The notes beneath the pieces are model-generated. The model searched no databases, was not told where the DNA came from, and worked only from the letters and a program-made list of their open reading frames with translations. 64,000 bases of DNA from assembly GCA_037974665.1 (NCBI GenBank), contig CM075771.1:38176425-38240424 (forward strand), in the 5' to 3' direction. Shown here piece after piece: positions 23,137 to 35,482 of the stretch. Origin of the DNA: Ehretia macrophylla. Its lineage: Eukaryota; Streptophyta; Magnoliopsida; Boraginales; Ehretiaceae. The translations under genes were made by a program, and so were the position numbers. Position 1 is the first letter of the stretch. Each line of letters opens with the position of its first letter.

Positions 23137-23256
23137 GGGTGCGATCTTACCAGAACTAATGCACTGGATCCCATCAGAACTCCGAAGTTAAGCGTGCATG
23201 GGCGAGAGTAGTACTAGGATTGGTGACCCCCTTGGAAGTCCTCGTGTTGCACCCCC
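23137..23256 (+). rRNA. 5S rRNA: 5S rRNA gene, copy 34
   Basis: A11T, C18A, C29T, T62A, G85T, G97T. One box A and two box C changes. Upstream GTGCAC. Confidence 0.9.
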
Positions 23257-23813
23257 TTTTCAATTTTTTTTGCTCTGGTTAGGGTTGCCAAGATACTTTA
23301 TCCCCCAAATCTCTATTACCGAATCCCACGGAACATTGGGCAACACAACTTCGCTTCACATAGAGGTCGGGCCTGAAAACCAAGGGCGTAGGGTTTGTGA
23401 CCAGGTCTTCGTCGCTCCGGAGCCCAAAACTTTTGATCCGTAAGGAGTTTCACGGCGCACAACATACCGTTGCAAAGCTCTCTGAGAACTCTACGATAGG
23501 GACATCCAGCTTGCTCGCTGTGCCCTTTTTTGGAGCCCAAAATCGAACGTTTTCATCAATTTCAGGCCACTTTTCTACTTTCGCTCTGTTTTTCCGTCCC
23601 GGATCATTTGTCGTGAGATGTTAAAAGGACGACAACCTGACTCGCCGGACATCAGAGGGCCCTACAATGTGTTGATATCACGTCATGCGAGGATGCTGCG
23701 TTGTTGAAGAGGATGGGTTGTCGTTAAGCCCATTGGGCCTTTTGAATGGGCCATCTCTCTAGGCTGACACTGTGAACCGTTAACACATATAGGAATTGTG
23801 CCCTTAACATGAC

Positions 23814-23933
23814 GGGTGCGATTATACCAGCACTAATGCACCGGATCCCATCAGAACTCCGAAGTTAAGCGTGCTTGGGCGAGAGTAGTACTAGGATGGG
23901 TCACCCCCTGGGAAGTCCTCGTGTTGCACCCCC
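23814..23933 (+). rRNA. 5S rRNA: 5S rRNA gene, copy 35, near consensus
   Basis: Only C10T and G89C differ from the window consensus, one of them in box C. Upstream block intact with C at -1. Among the two best preserved copies and a candidate for an active gene. Confidence 0.95.
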
Positions 23934-24490
23934 TTTTTAATTTTTTTTGCCCTGGTTAGGGTTGCCAAGATACTTTATCCACCAAATCTCTATTACTGAA
24001 TCCCACGGAAAATTGGGCAAGACAACTTCGCTTCACGTAGAGGCCAGGCCCGCAAACCGAGGGCGTAGGGTTTGTGACCAGGTCTCCGTCGCTCCGGTGC
24101 CCATAACTTTTGATCCGTCAGGAGTTACGCGGCGCACAGCATACCGTTGCAAAGCTCTCTGAGAGCTCTACGATGGGGGACAAGAGCTTGCTCGCTGTGC
24201 CTATTTTTGGAGTCCAAAATCAAACATTTTCATCAGTTTCAGGCCACTTTTTTTCTTTTGCCCTATTTTTCCGTCCCGTATAGTACGTCGTGAGCTGTTA
24301 AGAGGACGACAACCTGACTCGCTGTACATAAGAGGGCCCTACAACATGTCGATATCACATCTTGCGATGATGCTGCGTTGTTGAAGTGGATGGGTTGTCG
24401 TTAAGCCCATTGGACCTTTTGAATCGGCCATCTCTCTAGGCTGGCACTGTGAACCGTTAACACATATAGGAATTGTGCCCTCAACATGAC

Positions 24491-24610
24491 GGGTGTGATC
24501 AGAGCAGCACTAATGCACCGGATCCCATCAGAACTCCGAAGTTGAGCGTGCTTGGGTGATAGTAGTACTAGGATGGGTGACCCCCTGGGAAGTCCTCGTA
24601 TTGCACCCCG
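24491..24610 (+). rRNA. 5S rRNA: 5S rRNA gene, copy 36 (AGAGC class)
   Basis: C6T, T12G, C14G, A54G, C67T, G70T, G110A, C120G. Box A one change, intermediate element two. Confidence 0.9.
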
Positions 24611-25166
24611 TTTTCAATTTTTTTTGCCCTGGTTAGGGTTGCCAAGATACTTTATCCACCAAATCTCTATTACTGAATCCCGCGGAACATTGGGCAAGAC
24701 AACTTCGCTTCACGTAGAGGCCGGGCCAGCAAACCGAGGGCGTAGGGTTTGTGACCTGGTCACCGTCGCTCCGGTGTCCATAACTTTTGATCCTTAAGGA
24801 GTTATGCGGAGCACAGCATACCGTTGCAAAGCTCTCTGAGAGCTCTACGACATGGGTAGCCAATTTGCTCGCTGTGCCCATTTTTTAAGCCCAAAATCGA
24901 ATGTTTTCATCAATTTATGGCCAGTTTTCTTCTTTTGCTCTATTTTTCTATCCCGGATCGTACATCGTGAGCTGTTAAAAGGACGACAACCTGACTCACG
25001 GGACATCAGAGGGCCTTACAATGTGTCGATATCACGTCTTGCGAGGATGCTGCGTTGTTGAAGCGGATGGGTTGTCGTTAAGCCCATTGGGCCTTTTGAA
25101 TGGGCCATATCTCTAGGCTGGCACTGTGAACCGTTAACACATATAAGAATTGTGCCTCAACATGAC

Positions 25167-25285
25167 GGGGGCGATCAGAGCAGCACTAATGCACCGGATT
25201 CCATCAGAACTCCGAAGTTTAGCGTGCTTGGGCGAGAGTGGTACTACGAAAGGTGACCCCAGGTAAGTTCTCATGTTGCACCCTC
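25167..25285 (+). rRNA. 5S rRNA: 5S rRNA gene, copy 37 (GGGGG/AGAGC class), decayed
   Basis: 119 nt with one base lost in box C. T4G, T12G, C14G, C34T, A54T, A74G, G81C, T84A, G85A, plus further changes around 95-120. The upstream CCCTC is also one base short. Very likely a pseudogene. Confidence 0.85.
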
Positions 25286-25842
25286 GTTTTCAATTTTTTT
25301 TGCTCCGGTTAGGGTTGCCATGATACTTTATCCACCACATTTCTATTATCGAATCCCACGGTACATTGGGCAAGAAAATGTCGCTTCAGGTAGAGGCCGG
25401 GCCAGCAAACCGAGGGCGTAGGGTTTGTGACCAGGTCTCCGTCGCTCCGGTGCCCAAAACTTTTGATCCGTAGGGAGTTACGTGGCGCAAAGCATACCGT
25501 TGCGAAGCTCTCTGAGAGCTCTACGATGGGGGCAGCCAGTTTGCTCGTTGTGCCCTTTTTGAAGCCCAAAATCGATCGTTTTCATCAACTTCAATCCACT
25601 TTTCTTCTTTTGCCCCGTTTTTCCCACTCGGATCATACGTCGTCAACTGTTAAAAGGATGACAACATGACTCACGGGACATCAGAGGGCCCTATATCGTG
25701 TCGATATCACATCTTTCGAGAATGCTGCATTGTTGAAGCGGATGGGTTGTCGTTAAGACCATTGGGCCTTTTGAATGGGCCATCCCTCTAGGCTGCCACT
25801 GTGAACCGTTAACACATATAGGAATTGTGCCCTCAACATGAC

Positions 25843-25962
25843 GGGTGCGATCATACCAGAACTAATGCACCGGATCCCATCAGAACTCCGAAGTTAAACG
25901 TGCTTGGGCGAGAGTAGTACTAGGATGGGTGACCCCTTGGGAAGTCCTCGTGCTACACCCCC
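25843..25962 (+). rRNA. 5S rRNA: 5S rRNA gene, copy 38
   Basis: C18A, G56A, C95T, T111C, G113A. Upstream standard. One change in box A and one in box C. Confidence 0.91.
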
Positions 25963-26519
25963 TTTTCAATTTTTTTTGCCCTGGTTAAGGTTGCCAAGAT
26001 ACTTTATCCACCAAATCTCTATTACCGAATCCCACGGAACATTGAGCAAGACAACTTCGCTTCACGTGGAGGTCGGGCAAGCAAACCGAGGGTGTAGGGT
26101 TTGTGACCAGGTCTCCGTCGCTCCGGTGCCCATAACTTTTGATCCGTAATGAGTTACGTGGCACACAGCATACCATTGCAAAGCTCTCTGAGAGCTCTAC
26201 GACGGGGACAGCCAGTTTGCTCGCTGTGCCCATTTTTGAATCCCAAAATCGAACGTTTTCATCAATTTCAGTCCACCTTTCTTCTTTGGATCTGTTTTTC
26301 CCACCCAGATCGTACGATGTGAACTGTTAAAAGGATGACAACATGACTTGCGGGACATCAGAGGGCCCTACATCGCGTCGATATCACATCTTTCGAGAAT
26401 GTTGCATTGTTGAAGCTGATGGGTTGTCGTTAAGCCCATTGGGCCTTCTGAATGGGCCATCTCTCTAGGCTGACACTGTGAACCGTTAACACATATAGGA
26501 ATTGTGCCCTCAACATGAC

Positions 26520-26639
26520 GGGTGCGATCATACCAGTACTAATGCACCGGATCCCATCAGAGCTCCGAAGTTAAATGTGCTTGGGCGAGAGTAGTACTAG
26601 AATGGGTGACCCCCTGGGAAGTCCTCATGCTGCACCCCC
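26520..26639 (+). rRNA. 5S rRNA: 5S rRNA gene, copy 39
   Basis: C18T, A43G, G56A, C57T, G82A, G108A, T111C. Shares G56A and T111C with its neighbour copy 38. Confidence 0.9.
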
Positions 26640-27196
26640 TTTTCAATTTTTTTTGCCCTGGTTAGGGTTGCCAAGATACTTTATCCACCAAATCTCTATT
26701 ACCGAATCCCACAGAACATTGGGCAAGACAACTTCACTTCACGTAGAGGCCGGGCCCGCAAACCGAGGGCGTAGGGTTTGTGACCAAGTCTCCGTCGCTC
26801 TGTTGCCCATAACTTTTGATCCGTAAGGAGTCACATGGCGCACAGCATACCGTTGGAAAGCTCTCTCGGAGCTCTACAGTGGGGGTAGAGAGCTTGCTCT
26901 CTTTGCCTATTTTTGGAGCCCAAAATCAAATGTTTTCATTAGTTTCTGGCCACTTTTCTTCTTTTGCCTTGTTTTTCCGTCCTGGATCGTACGTCGTGAG
27001 TTGTTAAAAGGACGACAACCTAACTCGCGGTACATCAGAGGGCCCTACAATGTGTTGATATCACGTCTTTCGAGAATGCTGCGTTGTTGAAGCAGATGGG
27101 TTGTCGTTAAGCCCATTGGGCCTTTTGAATGGGCCATCTCTCTAGGCTGGCACTATGAACCATTAACACATATAGGAATTGTGCCCTCAACATGAC

Positions 27197-27316
27197 GGCT
27201 GCGATCATACCAGCACTAGTGCACCGGATCGCATCAGAACTCCGAAGTTAAGCGTGCTTGGGCGAGAATAGTACTAGGATTGGTGACCCCCTGGAAAGTC
27301 CTCTTGTTGCACCCCA
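27197..27316 (+). rRNA. 5S rRNA: 5S rRNA gene, copy 40
   Basis: G3C, A23G, C35G, G72A, G85T, G99A, G108T, C120A. Upstream standard. Confidence 0.9.
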
Positions 27317-27869
27317 TTTTCAATTTTTTTTGGCCTGGTTAGGGTTGCCAAGAAACTTTATCCACCAAATATCTATTACCGAATCCCATAGAACATTGGG
27401 CAAGACAACTTCGCTTCACGTAGAGGCCGGGCCTGCCAACCGAGGGCGTAGGGTTTGTGACCAAGTCTCCGTCGCTTCGGTCCCAATAACTTTTGATCCG
27501 TAAGGAGTTACATGGCGCACAGGATACCGTTGGAAAGCTCTCTTAGAGCTCTACGATGAGGGCAGAGAGCTTGCTCACTATGCTATTTTTAGAGCCCAAA
27601 ATCAAACGTTTTCATCAGTTTCAGGCCACTTTTATTCTTTTGCCCTATTTTTCCATCCCGGATCGTACGTCGTGAGCTTTTAAAAGGACGACAACCTGAC
27701 TCGCAGGACATCAGAGGGCCCTACGTGTCGATATCACGTCTTGCGAGGATGCTGCGTTGTTGAAGCGGATGGGTTGTCGTTAAGCCCATTGAGCCTTTTG
27801 AATGGGCCATCTCTCTAGGCTGGGATTGTGAAGCGTTAACACATATAGGAAATGTGCCCTCAACATGAC

Positions 27870-27989
27870 GGGTGTGATCATACCAGCTCTAATGCACCGA
27901 ATCCCATCAGAACTTCGAAGTTAAGCGTGCTTGGGCGAGAGTAGTACTATGATGGTTGACCCCCTGGGAATTCCTCGTGTTGCACCCCC
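27870..27989 (+). rRNA. 5S rRNA: 5S rRNA gene, copy 41
   Basis: C6T, A19T, G31A, C46T, G81T, G87T, G102T. The rare A19T and the upstream ggaaatgtg are shared only with the next copy, 42. Confidence 0.9.
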
Positions 27990-28546
27990 TTTTCAATTTT
28001 TTTTGCCCTGGTTAGGGTTGCCAAGATACTTTATCCACCAAATCTCTATTACCGAATCCCACGGAACATTGGGCCAGAAAACTTCGCTTCACGTAGAAGC
28101 CGGGCTCATAAACCGAGGGCGTAGGGTTTGTGACCAGGTCCCCATCGCTCCGGTGCCCATAACTTTTGATCCGTGAGGAGTTACACGGTGCACAACATAC
28201 CGTTGCAATGCTCTGTGAGAGCACTACTACGGGGGTAGCTAGCATGCTCACTGTGCCCATTTTTGGAGCCCAAAATCAAACGTTTTCATCAGTTTCAGGC
28301 CACTTTTCTTCTTTTGCTCTGTTTTTCCGTCCCGGATCGTAAGTCATGAGCAGTTAAAAGGACGACAACCTGATTCGCGGGACATCAGAGGGCCCTACAA
28401 CATGTCAATATCACGTCTTGCGAGGATGCTGCGTTGTTGAAGCGGATGGGTTGTCGTTAAGCCCATTGAGCCTTTTGAATGGGCCATCTCTCTAGGCTGG
28501 GACTGTGAAGCGTTAACACATATAGGAAATGTGCCCTCAACATGAC

Positions 28547-28666
28547 GGGTGTGATCATACCAGCTCTAATGCACCGGATCCCATCAGAACATCGAAGTTA
28601 AGCGTGCTTGGGCAAGAGTAGTACTAGGATGGGTGACCCCCTGGGAAGTCCTCGTGTTGCACCCCC
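28547..28666 (+). rRNA. 5S rRNA: 5S rRNA gene, copy 42
   Basis: C6T, A19T, T45A, C46T, G68A. Boxes A and C are unchanged. An adjacent duplicate of the copy 41 promoter and 5' part. Confidence 0.91.
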
Positions 28667-29222
28667 TTTTCAATTTTTTTTGCCCTGGTTAGGGTTGCCA
28701 AGATACTTTATCCACCAAATCTCAATTACCGAAACCCACGGAACATTGGGCAGACAACTTCGCTTCACGTAGAGGCCGGGCTCACAAACCGAGGGCGTAG
28801 GGTTTGTGACCAGGTCCCCATCGCTCCGGTGCCCATAAATTTTGATCCGTGAGGAGTTACGCAGCGCACAGTATACCGTTGCAAAGCTCTCTGAGAGCTC
28901 TATCATGGGGGCAGCAAGCTTGCTCGCTGTGCCCATTTTTGGAGCCCAAAATCGAACGTTTTTATCAGTTTCAGGCCACTTTTCTTCTTTTGCTCTGTTT
29001 TTCCGTCCCGGATCATACTCCGTGAGCTGTTAAAAGGATGACAACTTGACTCGTAGGACATCAGAGGGCCCTACAACTTGTCGAGATCATGTCTTGCGAG
29101 GATGCTGCGTTGTTGAAGCTGATTGGTTGTCGTTAAGCCCATTGGGCCTTTTGAATGGGCCATCTCTCTATGCTGGGACTATGAACCGTTAACACATATA
29201 GGAATTGTGCCCTCAACATGAC

Positions 29223-29342
29223 GGGTGCGATCATACCATCAATAATGCACCGGATCCCATCAGAACTCCGAAGTTAAGCGTGCTTGGACGAGAGTAGTAT
29301 TAGGGTGGGTAACCCCTTGTGAAGTCCTCGTGTTGCACCCCA
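29223..29342 (+). rRNA. 5S rRNA: 5S rRNA gene, copy 43
   Basis: G17T, C20A, G66A, C78T, A83G, G89A, C95T, G98T, C120A. Three changes in box C. Confidence 0.9.
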
Positions 29343-29899
29343 TTTTCAATTTTTTTTGCCCAGGTTAGGGTTGCCAAGATACTTTATCCACCAAATCTCA
29401 ATTACCGAATCCCACGGAACATTGGGCCAGACAACTTCGCTTCACGTAGAGGCCGGGCTCACAAACCGAGGGCGTAGGGTTTGTGACCAGGTCCCCATCG
29501 CTCCGGTGCCCATAACTTTTGATCTGTGAGGAGTTACACAGTGCACAGTATACCGTTGCAAAGCTCTCTGAGAGCTCTATCACGGGGGCAGCGATCTTGC
29601 TCGCTGTGCCCATTTTTGGAGCCCAAAATCGAACGTTTTCATCAGTTTCAGTCCACTTTTCTTCTTTTGCTCTGTTTTTTCATCCCAGATCGTACGTCGT
29701 GAGCTGTTAAAAGGACGACAACCTAACACGTAGGACATCAAAGGGCTTTACAACGTGTCGATATCACGTCTTGAGAGGATGCTGTGTTGTTGAAGCAGAT
29801 GGGTTGCCGTTAAGCCCATTGGGCCTTTTGAATGAGCCATCTCTCTAGGCCGGGACTGTGAACCGTTAACACATATAGGAATTGTGCCCTCAATATGAC

Positions 29900-30019
29900 G
29901 GGTGCGATCATACCAGCACTAATGCACCGGATCCCATTAGAACTCTGAAGTTAAGCGTGCTTGGGCTAGAGTAGTACTAGGATGGGTAACCCCCTGGGAA
30001 GTCCTCATGTTACACCCCC
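29900..30019 (+). rRNA. 5S rRNA: 5S rRNA gene, copy 44
   Basis: C39T, C47T, G68T, G89A, G108A, G113A. It is followed by the shortened 599-bp unit. Confidence 0.9.
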
Positions 30020-30375
30020 TTTTCAAATTTTTTTTCCCTGGTTAGGGTTGCCAAGATACTTTATCCACCAAATCTCTATTACCGAATCCCACGGAACATT
30101 GGGCAAGACAACTTCGCTTAACGTAGAGGCCGGGCCCGAAAACCGAGGGCGTCGGGTTTTTGACCAGGTGTCCGTCGCTCCGGTACCCATAACTTTTGAT
30201 CCGAAAGGAGTTACGCGGCGCACAGCATACCGTTGCAAAGCTCTCTGAGAGCACTATGACAGGGGCAGCCAACTTGCTCGCTGGGCCAATTTTTGGAGCC
30301 CAAAATCGAACGTTTTAATCAGTTTCAGTCCATTTTTCTTCTTTTGCTCTGCTTTTTCGTAACGGATCGTACGTC

Positions 30376-30400
30376 GTGAGCATACCGTTGCAAAGTATAT
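30376..30400 (+). other. Patchwork deletion junction in spacer
   Basis: After gtgagc the spacer continues with ataccgttgcaaag, a copy of sequence about 155 bp upstream (30225-30240), and then resumes at tatgggttg. About 94 bp of normal spacer are replaced by this 16-bp copied piece, which explains the 599-bp unit. It looks like repair with template switching. Confidence 0.8.
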
Positions 30401-30498
30401 GGGTTGTTGTTAAGCCCCTTGGGCCTTTTGAATGGCCATCTTTCTAGGCTGGCACTGTGAACCGTTAACACATATAGGAATTGTGCCCTCAACATGAC

Positions 30499-30618
30499 GG
30501 CTGCGATCATACCGGCACTGATGCACCGGATCCCATCAGAACTCCGAAGTTAAGCGTTCTTGGGCAAGAGTAGTACTAGGATGGGTGACCCCCTGGGAAG
30601 TCCTCGTGTTGCGTACCC
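30499..30618 (+). rRNA. 5S rRNA: 5S rRNA gene, copy 45
   Basis: G3C, A16G, A22G, G60T, G68A, A115G, C116T, C117A. Promoter intact although the spacer before it is shortened. Confidence 0.9.
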
Positions 30619-31175
30619 TTTTCAATTTTTTTTGCCATGGTTAGGGTTGCCAAAATACTTTATCCTCCAATTCTGTATTACCGAATCACACGGAACATTG
30701 GGCAATACAACTTCGCTTCACGTAGAGGCCGGGCCCGCAAACCGAGGGCGTAGGGTTTGTGACCAGGTCTCCGTCGCTCCAGTGCCCATAACTTTTGATC
30801 CGTGAGGAGTTACGCGGCGCACACCATACTGTTGCAATGCTCTCTGAGAGCTCTACGACGGAGGCAGCGAGCTTCCTCGCTGTGCCCATTTTTGGAGCCC
30901 AAAATTGAACGTTTTCATCAATTTCAGACCACTTTTCTACTTTTGCTCTGTTTTTCTATCCCCGATCGTACGACGTGAGCTGTTCAAAGGACGACAACCT
31001 GACTCACCGGACATCAGAGGGCCCTACAACGTGTCGATATCACGTCTTGCGAGGATGTTGCGTTGTTGAAGCGAATGGGTTGTCGTTAAGCCCCTTGGGC
31101 CTTTTGAATGGGCCATCTCTCTAAGCTAGGACTGTGAACCGTGAACACATATATGAATTGTGCCCTTAACATGAT

Positions 31176-34100
31176 GGGTGCGATCATACCAGCACTAATG
31201 CACAGGATCCCATCATAACTCCGAAGTTAAGCGAGCTTGGGCGAGAGTAGTACTGTCACGCCCCAACCCGGCCTATATAGGTTAGACTAGGGTGTGATCT
31301 AACATTCAAGTCCTTTCACATCCTTAATCATTCTAGGAGGTTTAACACTTAACGTTTTATTCTGGACTTCAAAATTTTTTCGGAAATCCGGCAGTATAAC
31401 GGCTGTAATTGGGCTCTTTGTTTTGACCTAAATTTTCTAACAGCCTCAAAATTTACCATCTCAAATTCAATTCCAGCTAAGATTACTATTACTCCATCAG
31501 TTGAATTGCCTATTGATTAATTCGATGTCCCGTTTGATTTATAACCTATCTTGATACTATGTCTCGTTTATCCATTTATTCTCGTTTCCAAATATACCTG
31601 TTGATCTTAACTTATTAGCGAGTACCTGTTGAGATTGGATAAGTTCATTTACCTATTCCTTAACTAAGCATCATAACCTGTGATAGATACTAGCAGTAGT
31701 AAAAGCAAAACGATCATAGTAGTGTCATGTCTAGTATCAGTTTACTTAAAAGTACAAACCAAAATTAGACCCCAAATTACAGCGGGGGTCTTTTACATCA
31801 CAAGCAACAAACAACGTAAGGGAAATAGTCTTTAAGTAACAAAAGTTCACAAGAAGTCACGTTCAAGCAAAACAACGATAACAAGCAATCATTCCAGAGG
31901 TTCATCATTAGGTACATTGAGCTCGGGTTCCTGTACCTGTTCTTCTTCACCTGAAATGATAAAAGAGGGTGAGTCCTTATGAACTCAGCGAGGGGGAACG
32001 AGAAATAAGTTTTGAAACTCATTTTCCAGTTAAACTTATGAAAATCCCTTTTTCAAACATGAATACAACATAAATACAAGTACAGAAATACAAATACAGA
32101 AACAGGAATACCAGTCTTTCTTCCCCGACGTTCTCTAGGATCCAAGCGGGAGTACTTATACACATAATAAAAAGGATACAATGAGCTTTTGCTCTCAGAT
32201 CAGATCCAGGATCAATTGTTGCGGCCAACTTCGAATCATCCCCCAAACACACCAGGTGGGTGTACTCCGGATGTACCCCAAAATCCTACGACCCAACTCT
32301 CCGAGGAAGTCTAGCCCCCAAGCGAGAGAGGGAATAGGACCATGGTGGTCACGGTATCACCGGCAAGCCCGATGCCGCCCGGAGTACGTGATCGCTACCA
32401 TGCCGACAGGAAAGGTTGCAACCTTGTATGCAATGCACATTTATGACAGATAATATATATCACAGAAGGAGGACAACAAAGTAGGTTGCCTCCGGACAGT
32501 CATAAGATTGCACATTGACAGATAAACAGGCAGGACATGATAAGACAGGAAATTTCACTTGAAAGGCATAAGATTACTCAACATGCAGTGATATCAACAA
32601 GGGTTCAAATGCGAGAAAAGCTTATTTGTCAACATGCAATGGTCAAGATCACTTTTAAAGTTATAAAACATTTACGGGCAGCCCACGCAACATACAGTTT
32701 CCTCACAATATCCAATGGTTAACACTTAGCAAGAATACTTAGTCATTAGGGTTTCCATTTCATGCATAATCGTGCGATCAAACCCTAAGTCAACTTAATA
32801 TCATTCCCAAGTCATACATCATTCAATTCATACATCCTCAAGTGCTTAAAACAGTCCACATAATATTCCAACACCACAATTCCAAGCAACTAGTGCCACA
32901 AAAGAGGTTACAATAGTTTTCCAAGCACATAGCTAAGTGGAACACTCACTGCAATAGGCCGTTTTCTTACCATCAATCGGATAATCAAACAATCTCCAAA
33001 TTCAGTGAATAAGATGTCAAATTAAATCTTAAGAAGTTAAATAAAATCAGAAACAAGCCTTGCATTAATTGGAGTTCAGAATCATTAGTTATAACCGAAA
33101 CAGTGAGGTAACACAAAACTGTCCAGATTTGCACACTTTTCAGAAAATGACGTTTCTGAGGTCCTTAGAGTCATTTTTAGCTTTGGTCTATTTCTGATTA
33201 AGTTGTCCAGAACTGAAAAATGTAGCAGCACACAAATTTTCATGCTTTTTGGACAACATTTACTAAGTCAAATATGGTTCGTTCCACAAGGTCAGTGCAT
33301 CTGCCAAAACCTGATTCATTTTTCCAGATTTCCAGATTTGGTCACATTTTAATGATTTTCCATTTTGAGGACTTTAGAGTCAACATTTGCTTCGACCTAT
33401 TTCTGGGAAAAATGTTCAAAACTGTCCAAACTAGTCACCCACCAATTTTCAAGAATTTTCAACATCATTTTCTTAGCTAAACTTACCTCAAACAGACTGG
33501 TCAGAGAGCTGTCACATAAATTCAACTTCACCTAGCATCATTTTCAAGCCAAGTTCTTGCCATGCATGGTTGTTTAAGCTCATGGACGACCACATAACTC
33601 AAGTACAGAAGCAAATATACTCATTTGTGAACATGCATGTGAAATTTCAAAGAGTTTTAAAAATCTTTTAACCCTCACCTTAGCAATCAACCACAAAATG
33701 CTCAAGACCCTTTGTTGAAGCTCAAACCTTCTCCTTTCCCTTGCTTAGCCGAGAACCTCACTAGTTTTTCTCTATTTTTCCTATCTTAATGTTCAAACTC
33801 TTAGCACAAGCATGATGTTAAACTATGAAGAAAAGAAATGGATGCTTAGTAACTCACCTAGGCCGAAATGAAGCTTCAATTGCACATGCAAGAGAAATTT
33901 TCGAACTCTAGCTTGTTTGCTTGGTTTTCTTGATGGTTTGCTTGCCTTGTTCGACCAAGGTGTGATGAAGATGAACAAGGATGATGAGAGTTCAGCCAAG
34001 GACCGAAATGGAGAGAGAAGAATGAGAGGAGAGAGAGTTTGTGAGAGGAAATGAGAGAAATGACAACCAAATGAAGGTCTTGGCAATTTTTGAGGAGCAT

Positions 34101-34805
34101 GTCGGCATTGGGCAGCCCATTTTCAGCTTTGTGTCTTCAAAATACTTTAATTTGAAATGTTAAGCATGGGCAAAATGCTATGGCCGAGAATGGTGAAGAA
34201 ATTGGGAGCAATTTGAGCAATTTTTTTAATGCCTTATGTCATATTTTGTCTTTGCATGCAATAGAATAAAAAAAAATGCTCAAACCTTGTGCAAAACCAT
34301 GGTATGGTCGGCCAAGGCTAATGAAATGGCTGAATTCTTGTCATCTTTTGGGTGTTAATTGTTGTGTGTTGAAAATGCAAAAAGAACAAAGAATAAAGAA
34401 TAAGGAATGTCTAGTGTTTGGTGCATTTTTGTCTTCTAGTGAATGGAATTTGGATTATTATATTGATAGTGGATTTTGTAGGATTGTTTAATAGTCTAGT
34501 GCTTCGTGTAAGATGCTTTCTTGATTAGCGTGAAGACACGCTTTCCTAGGTTTAGGGCACATACTTCGAGGTAGGACACGAACTACTAGACGAATGCACG
34601 TTTTTCAAGTAAACGCACGTAACCCTATATGAATGCACGAAATTCAATGCAAGGCACACAAAACTAAATACAATTCTCAAACCTAGGTCATGGCACGCAA
34701 ATCTAGGTTGGGGCACACGAAGTTAGGTTTCGCACGCAAATCGGGGTCGGGCCTCACAAGTACTAAAGTAGTTGACCCCCTGGGAAGTCCTCGAGTTGCA
34801 CCCCC
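31176..34805 (+). pseudogene. 5S rRNA: 5S rRNA gene, copy 46, split by LTR element
   Basis: The 5' part is 31176-31253 (positions 1-78) and the 3' part is 34764-34805 (positions 79-120). The element lies between them with a 5-bp target duplication, cutting just before box C. Without the insert the gene is exactly 120 nt. Changes: C29A, G41T, T59A, G81A, G82A, A83G, G85A, G87T, T109A. Position -1 is T. Confidence 0.93.
31254..34758 (-). mobile_element. Solo LTR, plant Ty3/Gypsy-like (Tekay/Del-like, tentative), copy 1
   Basis: 3505 bp beginning TGTCACGCCCC and ending GGGCCTCACA, so TG...CA termini with imperfect inverted ends. It is flanked by a perfect 5-bp duplication, agtac, at 31249-31253 and 34759-34763. 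No primer-binding site, polypurine tract, internal LTR repeat or gag/pol-like coding region is seen, so a solo LTR is the best reading; a non-coding non-autonomous element is the alternative. The minus orientation rests on resemblance: read in reverse, the ends are TGTGAGGCCCGACC and GGGTTGGGGCGTGACA, like LTRs of Tekay/Del elements. Family assignment is from memory of such termini, not a search. It is a fossil with no coding capacity. A single LTR cannot be dated from itself. Confidence 0.8.
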
Positions 34806-35362
34806 TTTTCAATTTTTTTTGCCCTGGTTAGGGTTGCCAAGATACTTTATCCACCAAATCTCTATTACCGAATCCCATGGAACATTGGGCAAGACAACTT
34901 CGCTTCACGTAGAGGCCGAGCCAGTAAACCGAGGGCGTAGGGTTTGTGACCAGGTCTCCGTTGCTCCGGTGCCCATAACTTTTGATCCATGAGGAGTTAC
35001 GCGGCGCACACCATACTGTTGCAAAGCTCTCTAAGAGCTCTACGACGGGGGCAATGAGCTTGCTCGCTGTGCCCATTTTTGGAGCCCAAAATTGAACGTT
35101 TTAATCAATTTCAGTCCACTTTTCTACTTTTGCTCTATTTTTCTGTCCCAAATCGTACGTCGTGAGCTGTTCAAAGGACGACAACCTGACTCACGGGACA
35201 TTAGAGGGCCCAACAACGTGTCGATATCACGTCTTGCGAGGATGCTGCTTTGTTGAAGCAGATGGGTTGTCGTTAAGCCCCTTGGGCCATTTGAATGGGC
35301 CATCTCTCTAAGCTGGGACTGTGAACTGTTAACACATATAGGAATTGTGCCCTTAACATGAC

Positions 35363-35482
35363 GAGTGCGATCATACCAGCACTAATGCACCGGATCCCAT
35401 CATAACTCCGAAGTTAAGCGTGCTTGGACGAGAGTAGTACTAAGATGGTTGACCCCCTGGGAAGTCCTCGTGTTGCACCCCA
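35363..35482 (+). rRNA. 5S rRNA: 5S rRNA gene, copy 47
   Basis: G2A, G41T, G66A, G81A, G87T, C120A. First intact copy after the first LTR. It shares G41T, G81A and G87T with the split copy 46 and with copy 53. Confidence 0.91.

Noticed and set aside
31254-34758. Short open frames inside the LTR elements (for example near 31798-32453 and 47329-47729)
   Set aside because: Low-complexity or short, on both strands, and without any retroelement protein motif. LTRs are not expected to code.
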